Origin: Malania oleifera
Taxonomy: Eukaryota; Streptophyta; Magnoliopsida; Santalales; Ximeniaceae
Direction: 5' to 3'
Assembly (NCBI RefSeq): GCF_029873635.1
Contig: NC_080420.1
Location: 124,318,719 to 124,382,718 of the forward strand
DNA: 64,000 bases
The stretch's first letter is position 1. Each line of letters opens with the position of its first letter. Under the pieces are notes generated by a model. It ran no database searches, had not been told where the DNA came from, and saw only the letters and a program-made list of their open reading frames with translations. This document shows positions 24,463-37,136 of this stretch, piece after piece. The position numbers and the translations under genes are program-made.

Positions 24463-24500
<38 letters not shown>

Positions 24501-24839
24501 CACACATTCATGCTGTTTTTTAACCCTCATTACTAACAGAATGTCTCAAAATAAAAACATAAAATTTATGACAAGTTGACAATGTGCCTGCCAGATTCTA
24601 ATTCATCGACCTGAACTTCATATTTTGTCTTTGAAATGACTTGAACATTGCATGTAAATTGCCTCGGTCTAACAACCTTGTTTGTTTTGTAATTCCTGTG
24701 CCAGGCAAGGAATGAGGGTTTTTCAGAGTCTACTTTGGTGCATGAAAGTGATCAAGCGCCTGACGTTAGTGGCACTGAAACAATTAACACTACTAGCAGA
24801 AATGACAGTTTACCTGGTGGAACAGGTTTAGACTTCTGA
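21046..24839 (+). CDS. PIF3: Phytochrome-interacting bHLH transcription factor, PIF3 type
   Basis: Seven coding exons fit: 21046-21137, 21278-22439, 22541-22645, 22774-22839, 23216-23281, 23376-23906 and 24705-24839, all with GT-AG borders, giving 718 residues. The start [16 protein letters not shown] is typical of PIF3. The phytochrome B binding (APB) motif ELIWENGQI is at about 38-46, the phytochrome A binding (APA) type motif [13 protein letters not shown] at about 117-129, and a Lys/Arg-rich nuclear signal precedes the bHLH. The bHLH spans about 446-497, with the G-box signature H448, E452, R456 and helices split over exons 3-5 as usual. The C-terminal part is Met-, Gly- and Pro-rich. PIF3 represses photomorphogenesis in the dark in the nucleus and is phosphorylated and degraded after phytochrome binding. 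The gene appears intact. PIF3 is favoured over PIF1 and PIF4/5 because both APB and APA-type motifs are present together with the long Met-rich tail. Confidence 0.95.
23487..23538 (+). repeat. (ATGGGC)n-type coding hexamer repeat in PIF3
   Basis: Near-perfect ATGGGC/ATGGGA units encode alternating Met and Gly within exon 6 (part of [18 protein letters not shown]). It is in frame and hexameric, so unit gain or loss would change length without a frameshift. Confidence 0.9.
24416..24508. repeat. CT-rich microsatellite with (CA)n end in PIF3 intron 6
   Basis: An imperfect CT/TCC tract passing into (CT)n and then (CA)n, entirely intronic. Confidence 0.9.
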
Positions 24840-26249
24840 GTGTATCTGACGACTGTCACCACTTAATATCCTTGAAGTAAAATTTGATTGGCTTGAACAG
24901 GAAAAAGAAAACTTATATCTGCTTGAATCTGCAGGTTATGATTGACGGCCAGTGCAATAACCTTGTGGATTGGAGGATGAATCCTTTGCTTGCTTGTTAA
25001 AATCTAACTCAATTATCAGTAAAATGGTTTTGTGAAGTTGCAGAATGAAGTTGAAGCTCTTAAATGAACTATACTTTCAAGGCATTACAACTATAAGTTG
25101 TACAGATTTGTACATTGAAGAGATTTGGAATCCTTTTCTTGCTTTTGTAAATTTACTTACACCACCAATGCAGTTAAATTATATTTTGAGTTTTGGATCT
25201 TTTAGAATGTATTCAAATGGGCTTTTCAGAACTATGTTCTTAACAATTCTTTGAATTAATGAAATTTAATCTACTTTTCCCAATACATTCTTAGCAACTT
25301 GTGGTTCCATGTACACACAATTGTGACTCTTACACAGTGGCAGTGCTAAAATAAACGAAGTGGGGATATTGGCATGTATGGTTTTGTTCTTATGAGCAGG
25401 CAATGGATAAGCAGATTATGGGTCTTTGTTAGGATTTTGTTTATTTTTGGAATAACTTCTAGAATGTGAAGTCTTCCTACTTATATGCAGTGATAGTCGC
25501 CATGTCTCCCCTCTTTCAATCATTAGTCTCTATTCCCATTTCTGAGACCTCACACTTGCGGTGTCTCCCCTTTTTCAATCATTAGTCTCTATCCCATTTT
25601 GGGGCCTAACACTTGCTCTGATGCCTGAATTTCCAACGCAAATGAAGTTTCACAGCTACGTAAGAGTTGCATAATCATGATATCTGAGGCCCATTTCCCG
25701 TTCTATATAGAATTTCAAATCCAGTCCAAAGAATCAGATGGTCATCTACATATGAAAGAATGCCCTCCAAATATTCTATTTTCATCCCTATCAAACATGG
25801 GTATTCCGATAAACATCAAAAAGTTTGAATTAAAGCTTAATTTTTTTGTTGCTGCATAAATAAGGACTGTTTGAAAATGTGCCAGAAGCATTAATTTTTA
25901 ATATTCAACATAGTTTTGGAAAAGAACTCAATAACTGAACCTTGGTTACTGTTTCAATACATGCATATTCATCGATCCAACTAGTGTGATCAATCATTAC
26001 TGACGAACGACTGAGCACCATGACCAAAATAGTACATACAACTAAAACAAATCATGTGAAATATAATAGAAAAAATATTTCCAGTGTTCACAAGCAGCCA
26101 AGCACACCACCCTATACTTGTATATACACCCAATCTGCAGTCGCACAACGCTAGGAAGCCAATGATCAACATAGAACAGAAGAAGCACAGCTGGACCAAA
26201 CAACTAAGTTATATATGAGACGTGGGCAAGTGAAGAAGCATGCCTTGCT
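24840..26249. other. Spacer between convergent PIF3 and the Glu-rich gene
   Basis: Holds both presumed 3' UTRs. No further gene is seen. It contains the tandem duplication at 25503-25615. Confidence 0.6.
25503..25615 (+). repeat. Tandem duplication, ~58-bp unit, two copies
   Basis: Two adjacent copies of a unit with TCTCCCCTYTTTCAATCATT and ending CACACTTGC or TAACACTTGC (25503-25559 and 25562-25615). Moderately diverged. Not coding. Confidence 0.85.
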
Positions 26250-29080
26250 TTATTTGACCTTAATATCACCCTTGGTATCAGATGAGAGAGCTTTAGAGCT
26301 TGGAGATTTTCCAATAATGGCTTTCTTTGCCTTGACAAGTGATTGTTTCACTTTTGATATGATGTTGTTTGAGTGCTTTTGACTGAGCTTGGCCGGAGCT
26401 TGTTCTTTAGGTGGGTCCTGGGATATTTTTGTGTCATTGCCATCCTTACAAGATGAGCGCTCAAGGTTTTGAACATCAGACTTCACAACCTCGTCAACTT
26501 CTTTTACCCTCTCATCTGCATTGGTTTTTACAGCTTCTTTCTTTTTCACTTCCACGGACTCTTTGTGCTCTCCAACTGCTTTTTCAACTGCAGATATGGT
26601 GAATTCATCTGGAATTTCCCCTATGCCTGCATCATTTCTAGTTTCAACTGAAGCAGGTATCTCATCTCTTATGTTCTCTTCTTTCTTGTTTTCAGAAACC
26701 AGTTCAACGTCCTCTTCCTCAAATGGTTTTTCATTTGCTTCAATTGTAGACATAGAATCAATTGCTTCCTCAACTTTGTTAGTCACAGGCTGAGCTGATT
26801 CCTCAGTTACAACACCTTTCTCCCCACTGTTCACATTCTTTGCTTCATTCTGTTCATCAACCATTCCTGACTCCGCAGCTGACTCTTTTGGCAACACCTC
26901 AACCACACCATCCCCGCTCGTTTCCTTCTCCTCCTCCTTGGAACAAGCCTTTTCTGTTTGAATGTGGAGAGAAGATTGATCCCCTCCATCTGCTTTGGAA
27001 TGGTCTTGAACCCCATGGTTTGTTGAAACAACTTGATCTAAAATTTTGGACAGATGAAGTTCCCCATTTTTATGAAACTGTTCCTCCTTCAAGAATGAGG
27101 TATCCTCAACTTTATCAGTCACAGTCCCTGTATCTTTCACTGTTTCACTTTCCACGGCTTCCTTTGACTCAACTTGCTCACATGCTGTCCCAGCTTCTTT
27201 CACATCGCATTCCTTTACTCCAACTTCCTCACATTCTTTCTCAACTTGTTCAGGAATGAAAGGTTGTTCCTCTTGCTTGTCCACTTCAGGAATTGGTTCT
27301 GCTTTTCCAGAAACTGCTTCTAAATGTTCGATGACAGCTGCTTGTGTTTTGTTGACAGGAGTACTCTCCAAGTCCTTTCCTACTGATTCTTCAGGAGCAT
27401 CAACTTCCTTTGGTTGTACCTCTACCTGTTGCTTAACAGATTCTGCTGCTGGTTGTTCCTGTGGTTGTTTTCCAAAGGGTTCTATTGCTGGCTGGTCCTC
27501 CAGTTGGCTTTTATCAGCATCAATTACTGGTTCGAGAACAGAAGTGCCCGCTTCAGTTGCAGCATCCTGTGTCATTGTGTAATTGTCTCCAGCTGGAACA
27601 TTTGAAGCAGGAGTATCATCAGTCTCTGGTAAAGAATGCTCCATCTGAGTATCATATTTCTTCCCTACTGATTCATTTAAAGAGACTAATGGAGCTTGCG
27701 GTTCCTCTGCTTTGGGTTCTTCTTTTTCTTCTTCTTTGCCTTCCTCGGATGGAGAAGCACCATCCTTCTGTTCAACTATTATTGCTTCTTCATTCACTTT
27801 CTTCTCAACTTGCTGCAACAATCAAAATTTGATCAGCTGATAAAAAAGCATCCATACATCGCATCTGCAAAGGCATCCAGAAATAGCATCTGCCAACAGC
27901 AAACTAGGACCAAATTTTTTTTCTTTTTAGAACTCATTGTAGCATAGCATGTTTGCCTTTTTTGGACAAAATTTCAAGCAATAGGAGAATGTGCAAACAC
28001 CAATTGGGATAACTTAAAAATAAGAAAACTATGGGAGTTGAGTTTTTAGCTTTTCACGGGATGGGGTAATCTTTGCTTCTAAGCTTCTCAGCTGAAGTTG
28101 ACAAATAATGCATTGTTCTTCCTTCTTCCTTCTTCCAACTTATGAGCGACGAGCAAAACAGATTGAAAGGAGAACTCCCTTACCAGAAGCATATAAAAAT
28201 TGAACTCCTTACTATGGGAACTGATTGATACTTTCTACATAAGGTTTCAAAGAAGCCATGAATCTGTGTCATACCACCAAATATTTGGTACATAACCCCG
28301 AATCATTTTTTTTTGGGTTAGAAAAGGATGTAGTAGACTCTCAATGGTGGTGCCCTTGGTGCATAAATTATATCTCAACTCCATATTGAATCTTACTGTA
28401 TGACCATGAGGAATTTTGATTACAAATTACTATGCCCTCGTAATTCTAACAAATTTTAAAATGGAACGGATATTTATTTCCTCTTCAAGACTCCGTATTC
28501 ATGAGGGGATGTCGCATACCAGAAATCATGAACAAAATCTCTTCAAAATTGAAAATAAGAATTTATTGAGTACTGTTAAAATATTCAATATTGAAAACAT
28601 GGGATAGTCTTCAGAAGTTCAGAGCGTTCTCAATTCTACACAGTGAGACTGCTATTTTTTCCCAACTGCCCTTTAGTTAATTAGAAATTATCATATTCTG
28701 CAACATGAGCATCTATCTATTTGCGAAATATTTTAATTGGATCTTCCACCTAAAGTCCAAAACGCATAATTATTTATGACTTGATTCATCTACTTTGTTC
28801 CAATTTTGTAAAAGCAAAGCTAAATCATCGGTTTGGTGACTTTGGTCCAGCTGATCTAAATCTTTAATCATCCACGGCATGGGATGAAAACCCACAAACT
28901 TTCAGTCATTAAAAGTTTTCATGAACATACTTCTTCTCTAAATTTGAGAGTAAAATTACTGATAAATAGAACTGCCAAAAGAAAAGAAAAGGGTATATAG
29001 GAGCATACCTCATCAGTAGTAGTTGCAGTAGTAGAATCAGCATGATGGGTTGGAACAGTCTGAGAAGTTTCACCAGCCAT
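26250..29080 (-). CDS. Glutamate-rich, largely disordered plant protein with a basic tail
   Basis: Two coding exons on the minus strand: 29080-29009 (MAGETSQTVPTHHADS..., 24 codons) and 27812-26250, joined in phase 0 across a 1196-base intron with GTATGC donor and TTGCAG acceptor; 544 residues. The start ATGGCTGG has good plant context. Nearly the whole protein is Glu-, Lys-, Val- and Ser-rich with degenerate EKxxEE-type repeats and no globular domain or membrane segment, so it should be acidic and disordered or coiled. The last ~40 residues switch to a basic block, SNNIISKVKQSLVKAKKAII followed by GKSPSSK and the end DIKVK, which is the most conserved-looking part. Plant proteins of this kind are often labelled neurofilament-related; function is unknown. 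It converges on PIF3. I am confident it is a gene, not about its role. Confidence 0.85.
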
Positions 29081-30100
29081 GGGGATCCAGGAACAGTTGC
29101 TCACAATTTGAATCAGGGGAAAAGAAGTTATTAAGCTAAGAAAAAGAAAGGAATGGAATAGTGAGGTTGGTGACAACCAAAAATGACTGAAGAAGTGAAG
29201 AAGAGAAGATTCCACAGAGAGAGATAAAAGGAAAGCTGACAGGCTAGCTATCACATGATCAGGAATGAGTGGGAGTCCTTTAATCTTTAGGTGACATAAC
29301 ATTTTTCAAAAACTACTGATAATTAAACTAAAGAGAAAAAAGGAAAATAAAGAAAGAAAGAAGGGAAAACAGCACACTGGCATGGCAAAGTGACAAACAG
29401 AAATGGGGACCATGGCTTTTTCCATTGGCAATTCAAGAGTCGTCTTCCTTGGCCCATTGTCTGGTACTTATTTGGACTACTTCAAATCTATCTTTTTCCC
29501 TTATATATATGAACTTTCAAAAAAATCATCAAGTAATCTTTTGTAGTATGCATTTTGTATGTAAGATTTAAATTTGTGTCAACTTGAATAAAATGTAATA
29601 TTAAATTATTAAAAGTTCTATATAAATCCAAATCAAAGTTCAAATTCATATTCGCAAATGTGAAAGTTAGCGTTTCATGGTGAAGTAAATATAAGTATAA
29701 AATAAAAATATCATTAGATTTAATGGTTCGCTAACTTTTAATTAATTGAACATCGTATCAATACATATCTTATCCACTTATTTGTAAATGCATTAAATGA
29801 ATCTAAATCAATAAACTCCTCATTCATTAGTTATTTAATTTATTTACCCATTTTGCTACCCATAGGAGCAAAGGTAGAGCGAGTGCACAAGATTTAAGGG
29901 GAAACAACCCCCCTTAAGAGCACCCTTAGAAAAAACTCATATACATGAGATCTTAGAAAATCTTGCCATTGTAGAAGAAGATTACTTGTAAAACATTCTC
30001 TTGCCATTGTAAAAGAAGATGACTTGTAAAACATATGTGCAAAGTATTTATTATTAGGCGTGTTTAGTTTTTAAAAGTCTTTCTCATTTTAGATATATTT
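29081..30100. other. Upstream region of the Glu-rich gene and border of the TE heap
   Basis: GA-rich leader-like sequence lies close to the start codon. Beyond ~29.5 kb the DNA is AT-rich with no gene. Includes a short tandem duplication (29961-30036). Confidence 0.5.
29961..30036 (+). repeat. Tandem duplication, 38-bp unit, two copies
   Basis: TCTTGCCATTGTAGAAGAAG at 29961 recurs as TCTTGCCATTGTAAAAGAAG at 29999; each is followed by ACTTGTAAAACAT. Few differences, so relatively young. Confidence 0.85.
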
Positions 30101-30340
30101 TCTAAAAAAGAATATTTTTTTAGAGAGAAGGGAAATTTTTTAATTTATAGAAGAAAGAATTACACGAAAAGGAGTATAGAAATCATTGTAACACCCAAAA
30201 AAAAAAAAAAGCATAGAATCAAAAGAAAAAACAATTACATTAAAGCCTCTTTCCAATCCCTTCGAAAATCCTATAACATTCCTTAAAAGAAACCCAAAAA
30301 GTTGTTGAAATATTTTCTAAAATATACGATTTTATGGGTT
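30100..30340 (-). mobile_element. L1-type LINE, probable 3' end
   Basis: On the minus strand a reading near 30310-30250 gives FLLRNVIGFSKGLERGF, resembling the extreme C-terminus of plant L1 ORF2, followed by a T-rich untranslated tail with GGGTGTTACAATGATTTC. It is collinear with, and probably the 3' end of, the LINE pieces at 41204-42156, 44326-44851 and 46670-46877. Weak when taken alone. Confidence 0.4.
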
Positions 30341-30389
30341 TTCAAAGTCTTCCATTTATGAATTTTCTAAAGCATTCATGATGAGTATT

Positions 30390-31046
30390 TAATGTTATGA
30401 GGGTTTGTCTCACGTTGGAAAAAGTGAAAAAGGAAAGGTCATTAATAAATGATAAGGTGAAATAATCTCTTAAAATTGGTTAAAAGATAGTGCAAGTGTG
30501 TACTCTAATGTACGCACACGTGCACATGCACACGAGTGCATGGGCTGTACGACGCTAGTGGCGCATTTAATCTAATGGTTAGAATGTCTCGACTAGGTCA
30601 ACATCAAGTGACGATTCATAATAATTGATTTTCTAGAGTGTCTCGACCAGGGCGCGACCAGGTTGATGCCTAGTTGATTTCAAAAATGTTCTTCGCAAAT
30701 TGAACAAATGTGACCTTTCGAAAAAGGCATAATTCTGTCTATTTAAAGAAAGAATTAACTCCAAGAATGATAAAGATAATTCAATCATTTTCTCATTCTC
30801 TTTCTCTCAAAAACTTCTACAAATTTTATTTTCTTCAATCCTGGAATTTGTTTTCTTAGAAATAGAATTCCATAAATTTGTTCAAATTCCTCTAAGGGTG
30901 TTTGTGATTAGTTTTCGTTAGTATATGACGCAAACTAATATCAGATCATATTCTGGGTTTCATTGTATCTTGCAAACGTATTTGTTGACTCAATACACAC
31001 CGATCTCGTGGGGGCAAATAATGTTTTAAGGAAAATGACATTGTAA
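30390..31046 (+). mobile_element. Possible LTR (solo or fragment), element N
   Basis: Starts near TGTTATGAGGGTTTGTCTCA and ends near GACATTGTAAC. The words TCTCACGTTGGAAAAAGTG at the start, a CTCTAAGGGTGTTTGTGATTAG block and a CTCGTGGGGGCAAATAATG block near the end occur in LTRs of Ty1/copia elements. It lies between two LINE pieces and so is probably an insertion into that LINE. No target duplication could be confirmed, so borders are approximate. Confidence 0.4.
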
Positions 31047-31446
31047 CGTGTTGTAGCACCCCGACCCTCTAAGTGGGCCCGAAGTGCCACTAAACATACA
31101 TGACATACATTTCTCTGATACCATACATATACAACCCGCCCAAATAAGGGAAAAACGGGTGTTCTACACTGATCTGTATAAACATACACAGCGGAAAACA
31201 TACAACCTCTAAAAAGTTACCAGAGTATCTAACCGTCTCACATATACATCCATACATAACTAAAAACATAATCTGCTATTACAATTCCCAAAAGAGACAA
31301 ACATTCTCTAACATCTCGCCAGCTATAGTAAGGACTGTCTACTGTCTAAACTCATCCCGGCAGAACACTAGGCTTGATCCCTCGAAAGACTTGTGTAGAG
31401 ACCCGAACTCATAAAAATAAGAAAAGTATAAAAAGAGGATTTTGCA

Positions 31447-31645
31447 GGTTTCGTCGACAAAGCCAATGTTCTCATCGACGAATGCCCTTCGGTGCTTGGT
31501 CGACGAAATTCAAAGTTTCGTCGACGAAGAGATCCCAATTGACATGAAAAATACCAGACGTGAGTTCGTCGACGAGGGAGGAGGTTCGGCGACGAACAAC
31601 CTTCTACGGCTCGTCGACGAGGGACCAATTCGTCAACGAGTCTGA
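31447..31645 (+). repeat. Array of TCGTCGACGA-type palindromes in LTR A
   Basis: About eight copies of the 10-base near-palindrome TCGTCGACGA (some with one or two changes) in ~200 bases, ending ~20 bases before the TATA box. Spacing is irregular, 15-35 bases. Confidence 0.85.
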
Positions 31646-34600
31646 CCAGGTCAAAAGGCCTATAAATACATTTTTCATTGCTTAAGGGTTAAGAAACCCA
31701 AAAATCTCTCTCTCTCTCTCTCTCTCTAGAACTGGCGAGTTCACTCTCTCTTTCTACCATTTGGTGTCGTTCATCACCCGTTTCAATGATCGAAAGATAT
31801 TGCAAGGATCAGGGAGCTAGGATCTACAGTTCTAGCGGATTAGATTTTCAATTTGGTGAAAAAGATCGGGATTTGGTTTTCAAGCGTTTCGGTTTCTGTT
31901 TCGAAATCAGGTAAAGGGATTATGTTTAATGCAGTGTTGTATCGTTTTTGAACCGATAGAATTGTTTGTGGGTGAGTATGTTATGTTTTTAGTTGAGATT
32001 TCTAAAAACCAACCATTTAAAAGGCTTGTTTTCGAGCCTAGGATACACTATATGATATTTTGAGTAGAAATGAACGGTGGAAAGATCGATTTGTTTCTAC
32101 AAACCATTTATACAGTGTTTTCATGGTTTCCTACGGACTATGTTTTTAATATGGAAAACTGTGTGGCAGGTGAATATTGTTTTGAGAATTATGGAAATAC
32201 CAAAATGGATATTGAAACCTAAGGTGTAGTCCCAAGAGGGGGGTGAATTGGGTTATTTAAAATTTCTTAGAGTCTTTTTATGAGTTCTTGACTTTTTACA
32301 ATCTTTTAAAGACTTTTTATATTCTTGTTGATTAGGCAATCCACACAAACACTTACTTTATTTTATTCAATCCACAACCACAACATACACAACCAATTGA
32401 TTAACTGTTCAAACCAAACAAATACAATACAAGTGATCAATATTTGCTTTACAATATTCAGCAGCCCTGTATATGAATGTGCAAGTCCTGTAGTTGGCCT
32501 TTGAACTGAAGATTAAAATAACATCCAATCACTCTTTCCAAAATCAGAATTCAAATAAACCTTCAACTAATAGGTTTTAGGTTGTTAACCAATCAATGTA
32601 CTCTCTTACGATTTTTGCAAAATATTGATTAATCAACGTACTCCCTTTCGATTTTCGCAAGCCCAAGAACAAATTAAGTTTTGGTTTATTTAATTTCCAA
32701 TATACGTTGTTTTTATTATTGAAAGAATTACAACATCCACACAGTTTATATTTTTGTTGTAATTTAAAGAGAGTAAGGGAAAAAAAGTGGCACCGCTGTT
32801 TTTACAAGGCTTGGCTTACCCCAACCTACGTCCTCGCCTTAGGTCAACCATCTAAGGATTTCACTATACCTTGTTCCTTCCAGGTGGAACAAAAACCTTT
32901 ACAACAACCAACCTCTTTTTCAAGAAGAGAAACCTCTCCAAGCAACAACCTATGCTTGGTGCAACGATCCAACTATATGTTGAACCGTTAAAGATCTAAT
33001 AGAAAGGAACGAATATCTGCGTACAAAAACACTCTCAGACATAGAGCAAGTTGTACAAGTTAAATCACTAATCGTACTCCAAAACCAAAACTACATAGAA
33101 AATGTGAAGCTCAAGGTTTAGAAGTCACCAATGGTTCTTTCTTATTGATATAAAGATTTTAGTTGCAAATCAGAACCAAAACTTTTTAATCAACTAGCAA
33201 TTTCGTAGAGTTTCCCCTAGTAAGAGTGTGAGCAAGTATGAGCTTTAGGAGAACTTTCGTGTAACGACCTGCTTACTTTACTATTTTTTTTCATGATAAT
33301 AAAACCTGATATAATAAACCTAGTAGATCATAATCAACCTAAACCCGTGGGTACCAAGGATACATTAGAAATTCAACATGGAAACTTAAGCAACAAGAAA
33401 CATGACATCATATACATACCACAACACCAAATCAGTACAATACCAGAGTTTACTACATACATCATAAAAATACACATAACCCAAAAATGTCCAAAAGTGG
33501 CATAGGGTCGCTACCCACAAATCTGTCAGACCCTAGCAATAGACTTACCCTTCAAACAAGGTAAAATGGCTGAACTCTAATGCTGTGGAACTTTATCCGC
33601 TCTCCTATGTAGGGCTCCTGAAATGTTGTATAATTTGGGGGTGAGACACCTCTCAATAAGGGAAATAAACTAATACAAGTGTGTGGCAACATGAGTATTT
33701 CCATGTTATACATAAAACCATACATAAACATATTTAGTGAAACTGTCTGCATCATATCTGGGAAACATATATAATCATATCATGATATAACGTACTGGAT
33801 TTCCATAAACATAATTCATTTCATATAATAATAATACAAAAACAACCCTGGAAGGCTAGCTAGATGGTGTCATGTCTTATCCCCACATGACTGGGTTGTG
33901 TGGTCCGAAGGTAGGTGTGACGACTTGCTTAATTTTCACACAATTTTTTCTCTATAATACAATTAAATCCATATAATAAATCCAGCAGATCATAATCCAC
34001 CTGGACCTGTGGGTACCAAGGATACATCAGAAATACATAACGAAAGTCTAAGCAGCAGGAAACATAAAATCATCATATCATAAACACAAAATCATCCATC
34101 ACAATACCAGATTTATTACATCCATTATATTTATATACACATCTTAAAAAGAAAGACCTAGGGACATTTCTCACAAAATCCAACCGTCCCTACCAAAACT
34201 TACCCTTCAGAGAGGGTAGATCAACAGTACTAAATCAACGGAACTTTACCCGCTCTCCTATCAAGGGCTCTTGAAATGTTTATAAAATTTTGAGGTGAGA
34301 CACCTCTCAGTAAGGGAAATAAACTAATACTAGTGTGTGGCAACATGAATATTTTCGTGTTCTATATAAAATCATACATAAACATATGAGTATAATTGTC
34401 TGTATCATATTTGGTAAACATATATTCTCATATCATGGCAAAACATACATGGTTTTCATAAACATAATTCATCTCATACAATATAATACAAAAACAACCC
34501 TGGTAGGTTAGCTGGTTGTTGTCATAAATTATCCCCACATGATTAGGTTGTGTGGCCCGAAGGTGGGACCTGACAATGGTTGACCGACCACTACCAAGTC

Positions 34601-34899
34601 AAAAGTACAGTCTGTAAGTCCGATGGGTCTGCCAGACCTGGTTCGTACACTAGGGGCACTCACACACTTCTTAAAACCATATCGATCATCCAATCTTACA
34701 CCACTCTGTACAACGGTGTTAACACAAATATTATGATAAATCATGAACACATAGCATCGGTACCGTGTAAGTGTTAGCCTAGACCAATCCAACCAAATTC
34801 TGATAACATATAGCATATACTGAAATTGTGATACATGAATATTTCATACCATTAATTATCAAATCAATCATATCATTTTGCATATATACATATATCATG

Positions 34900-35190
34900 A
34901 AAATCATCGGCCCGTACACCGGTATTTCACATTTTACACATAGCTCGACCCGTAGGCTGGCAAATCATATCCATAGCTCGGCTCGTACGCCGGCAAACAT
35001 ATTCATAGCTCGGCCCGTATGCCGGTAAATTATACACATAGCTTGGCTCGTACATCGGCAAACGTATCCATAGCTCAGCCCATACACCGACATATCATAA
35101 CATAGCTCAGCCCATACACCGACAAATCATAACATAGCTCAGCCCATAAGCCAAAAAATATATAAAAATCTCGGCCCGTATGCCGGTTTT
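34900..35190 (-). repeat. Minisatellite in LTR D, ~30-bp unit
   Basis: About nine imperfect units with the core CATAGCTCGGCCCGTACGCC followed by GGCAAATCAT (plus-strand reading). Units differ by a few bases and in length. Direct repeats, no conserved spacer, so not CRISPR-like. Confidence 0.9.
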
Positions 35191-35811
35191 CCATTATAAA
35201 AATTCATATCTTTATCATATTCCTAGAAAACAGTATTTCATAATAATTTCCACTCATGCCACACGAAACAGGTTTTTCCTATATTTAACATACCATCATT
35301 TTTAGCGGTATTTCCAAAATATAAAACATATATAAATATATTTATTTTCCTGAAATCAAATGCTGTAATAATATACATATTTTTCATAAAATACTAGTTT
35401 AGTTTATCCCCTTACCTGATTCCTGAAAAGCCCCTAAGAAAAATACTCCTGCACCCGCAGGGTTCCCTACTCAACACCCTGAAAACGACATTCCCCAGAA
35501 CTAAACTTCAATATTTTTCCGTATACAACACTTCTTATAACTGTAGGGAAAGCAAATTCTAAATATAACACCTTACCCTGGATTTGGGATAAATTTCAAA
35601 TCGACTTTCCCCACGATCAGCTCCGACAAACTTGCAAAGAACTTTGCTAGGAGCGTCGTGGTGGCCTCAGATCTTCAATCCGACAAGAAATGAGGCCAGG
35701 ATTGAAGAGAGAAGGGGAGGGGTGCATTTTAGAGAGAGAGAGAGAGAGAGAGGGGTTTCTTGCGCCAATAATCTGCAAAAAATCTGAGTTTCAGCTATTT
35801 ATAGGGCAGGA

Positions 35812-35960
35812 TTCGTCGACGAGACACATCACCTTGTCAACGAGTTTCAGTCTACTTTAAACCCTCTCTCAATATCTTCTCATCAATGAGATGGGTTTTC
35901 ATCGACGAGATCCTGAAGAACCCTCGTCGATGAATCCACTATGTTCGTCGACGAGTCCTA
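35812..35960 (-). repeat. TCGTCGACGA array in LTR D
   Basis: About six copies of the TCGTCGACGA-type palindrome just upstream of the TATA box (minus-strand sense). Confidence 0.8.
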
Positions 35961-36324
35961 AAAGAATTTCTTAGGTTATCACAGTAGGACCTGACAATGG
36001 CTGGCCAACCACTACCAAGTCAAAGAAAATGTCTGTAAGTACGATGGGTTTGCTAGACCTGGTCCGTACACTAGGGGCGCCAACACTTCAATAAACCACA
36101 TCGACTATCCATCCTCACGCTACCCCATACGACAGCGATAATACAATATCATGATGATCATGAACACATAGCTACGGTACCATGCTCGTGCAAGCCTAAA
36201 CCAAGCCAAACAGGTTCTGATAACATATAACATATTTTCAAATTGTGATACATTTCTATTCCATAATAATAATTGTCAATTCAACATCATCATATCACAT
36301 TTCATATATAGCGTGAAAATCATC

Positions 36325-36545
36325 GGCCCTTACGCCGACATTTCGTATTTTATCAATCACGGCCCATACGCCGTATCACATATCAAATAAGAGGCTCGGC
36401 CCGTACACCGGCATCTCATATAAATTGTTCGGCCTATAAGCTAGCATATCATATAAATGGCTCGGCCCGTACGCCGACATATCATGTAAAAGGCTCAGCC
36501 CTTACGTCAGCATATCATGTGAGAACATCCTCGGCCCATATGCCG
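36325..36545 (-). repeat. Minisatellite in LTR C
   Basis: About seven units with core GGCTCGGCCCGTACGCCGAC followed by ATATCAT. Homologous in position and core to the repeat in D, but with a different unit length and spacing. Confidence 0.88.
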
Positions 36546-36686
36546 ATATGTCATATAAAAACTTTGTATCATTTAAAACTTTACTAGAAAACAGTATTCA
36601 TAATAAATTCTACTCATGCCACACAAATGGGTTTTACACACATTTAACACATATCATCATTTACAGTAGTATTTTCCCAAACATAA

Positions 36687-36689
<3 letters not shown>

Positions 36690-36722
<33 letters not shown>
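36690..36722. repeat. (AT)n microsatellite in LTR C
   Basis: Pure alternating AT run. Confidence 0.95.
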
Positions 36723-36725
<3 letters not shown>

Positions 36726-37136
36726 CTGAAATTAAATGTTGTAAGGTTATGCATATATTTTCATAAAACAACTAACTTAGTTTATCCCCTTGCCTGATTC
36801 CTGAAAAACCCCTAAAATAATCAGTCCTACACCCGCAGGGTTCCCCGTTCAAGACCCTGCAAACAACATCTCCTAGAACAGAAATTTAGTATTTCTTCGA
36901 CTACTACATTTCCTATAACTATGGAAAGACCAAATTTTGAATAAAAAGTCTCACCCTGAATTTGGGATGGATTCCAATTTACCCCAAAAGTGTCGTGGTG
37001 GCTTCGTATCGTCGATCTAACGAAGAACGAACCCATAAATTAAAAGAAAAGGGTAGGGAACCGAAGAGCAGAGAGAAAGGAAAGTTTGCGCACAAAATTT
37101 CAACCAAAAATGAAGTTTGGGCATATTTATACACTG

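Larger units (their letters stand above)
33916..35983 (-). mobile_element. Solo LTR D, innermost of the nest
   Basis: Left edge TGTGACGACTTGC, right edge GGTTATCACA. Perfect 5-bp target duplication GTAGG at 33911-33915 and 35984-35988. The host LTR C resumes exactly after it, which can be checked against D's own copy of the same sequence (GAAGGTGGGACCTGACAATG). 2068 bases. TATA box at 35803-35796, GA/CT tract 35730-35752, minisatellite 34900-35190. No coding region. Youngest of this nest by position. Confidence 0.92.

Noticed and set aside
26411-27832. Several plus-strand open frames opposite the Glu-rich gene
   Set aside because: Antisense shadows of a GAA/GAG-rich coding sequence, which rarely gives stops on the other strand.
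31368-31645. Open frames over the TCGTCGACGA arrays
   Set aside because: Stop-poor because of the repeated words; non-coding LTR sequence.
34900-36545. CRISPR-like arrays of direct repeats
   Set aside because: Units are contiguous, degenerate and without unique spacers, in plant LTR DNA. They are minisatellites.
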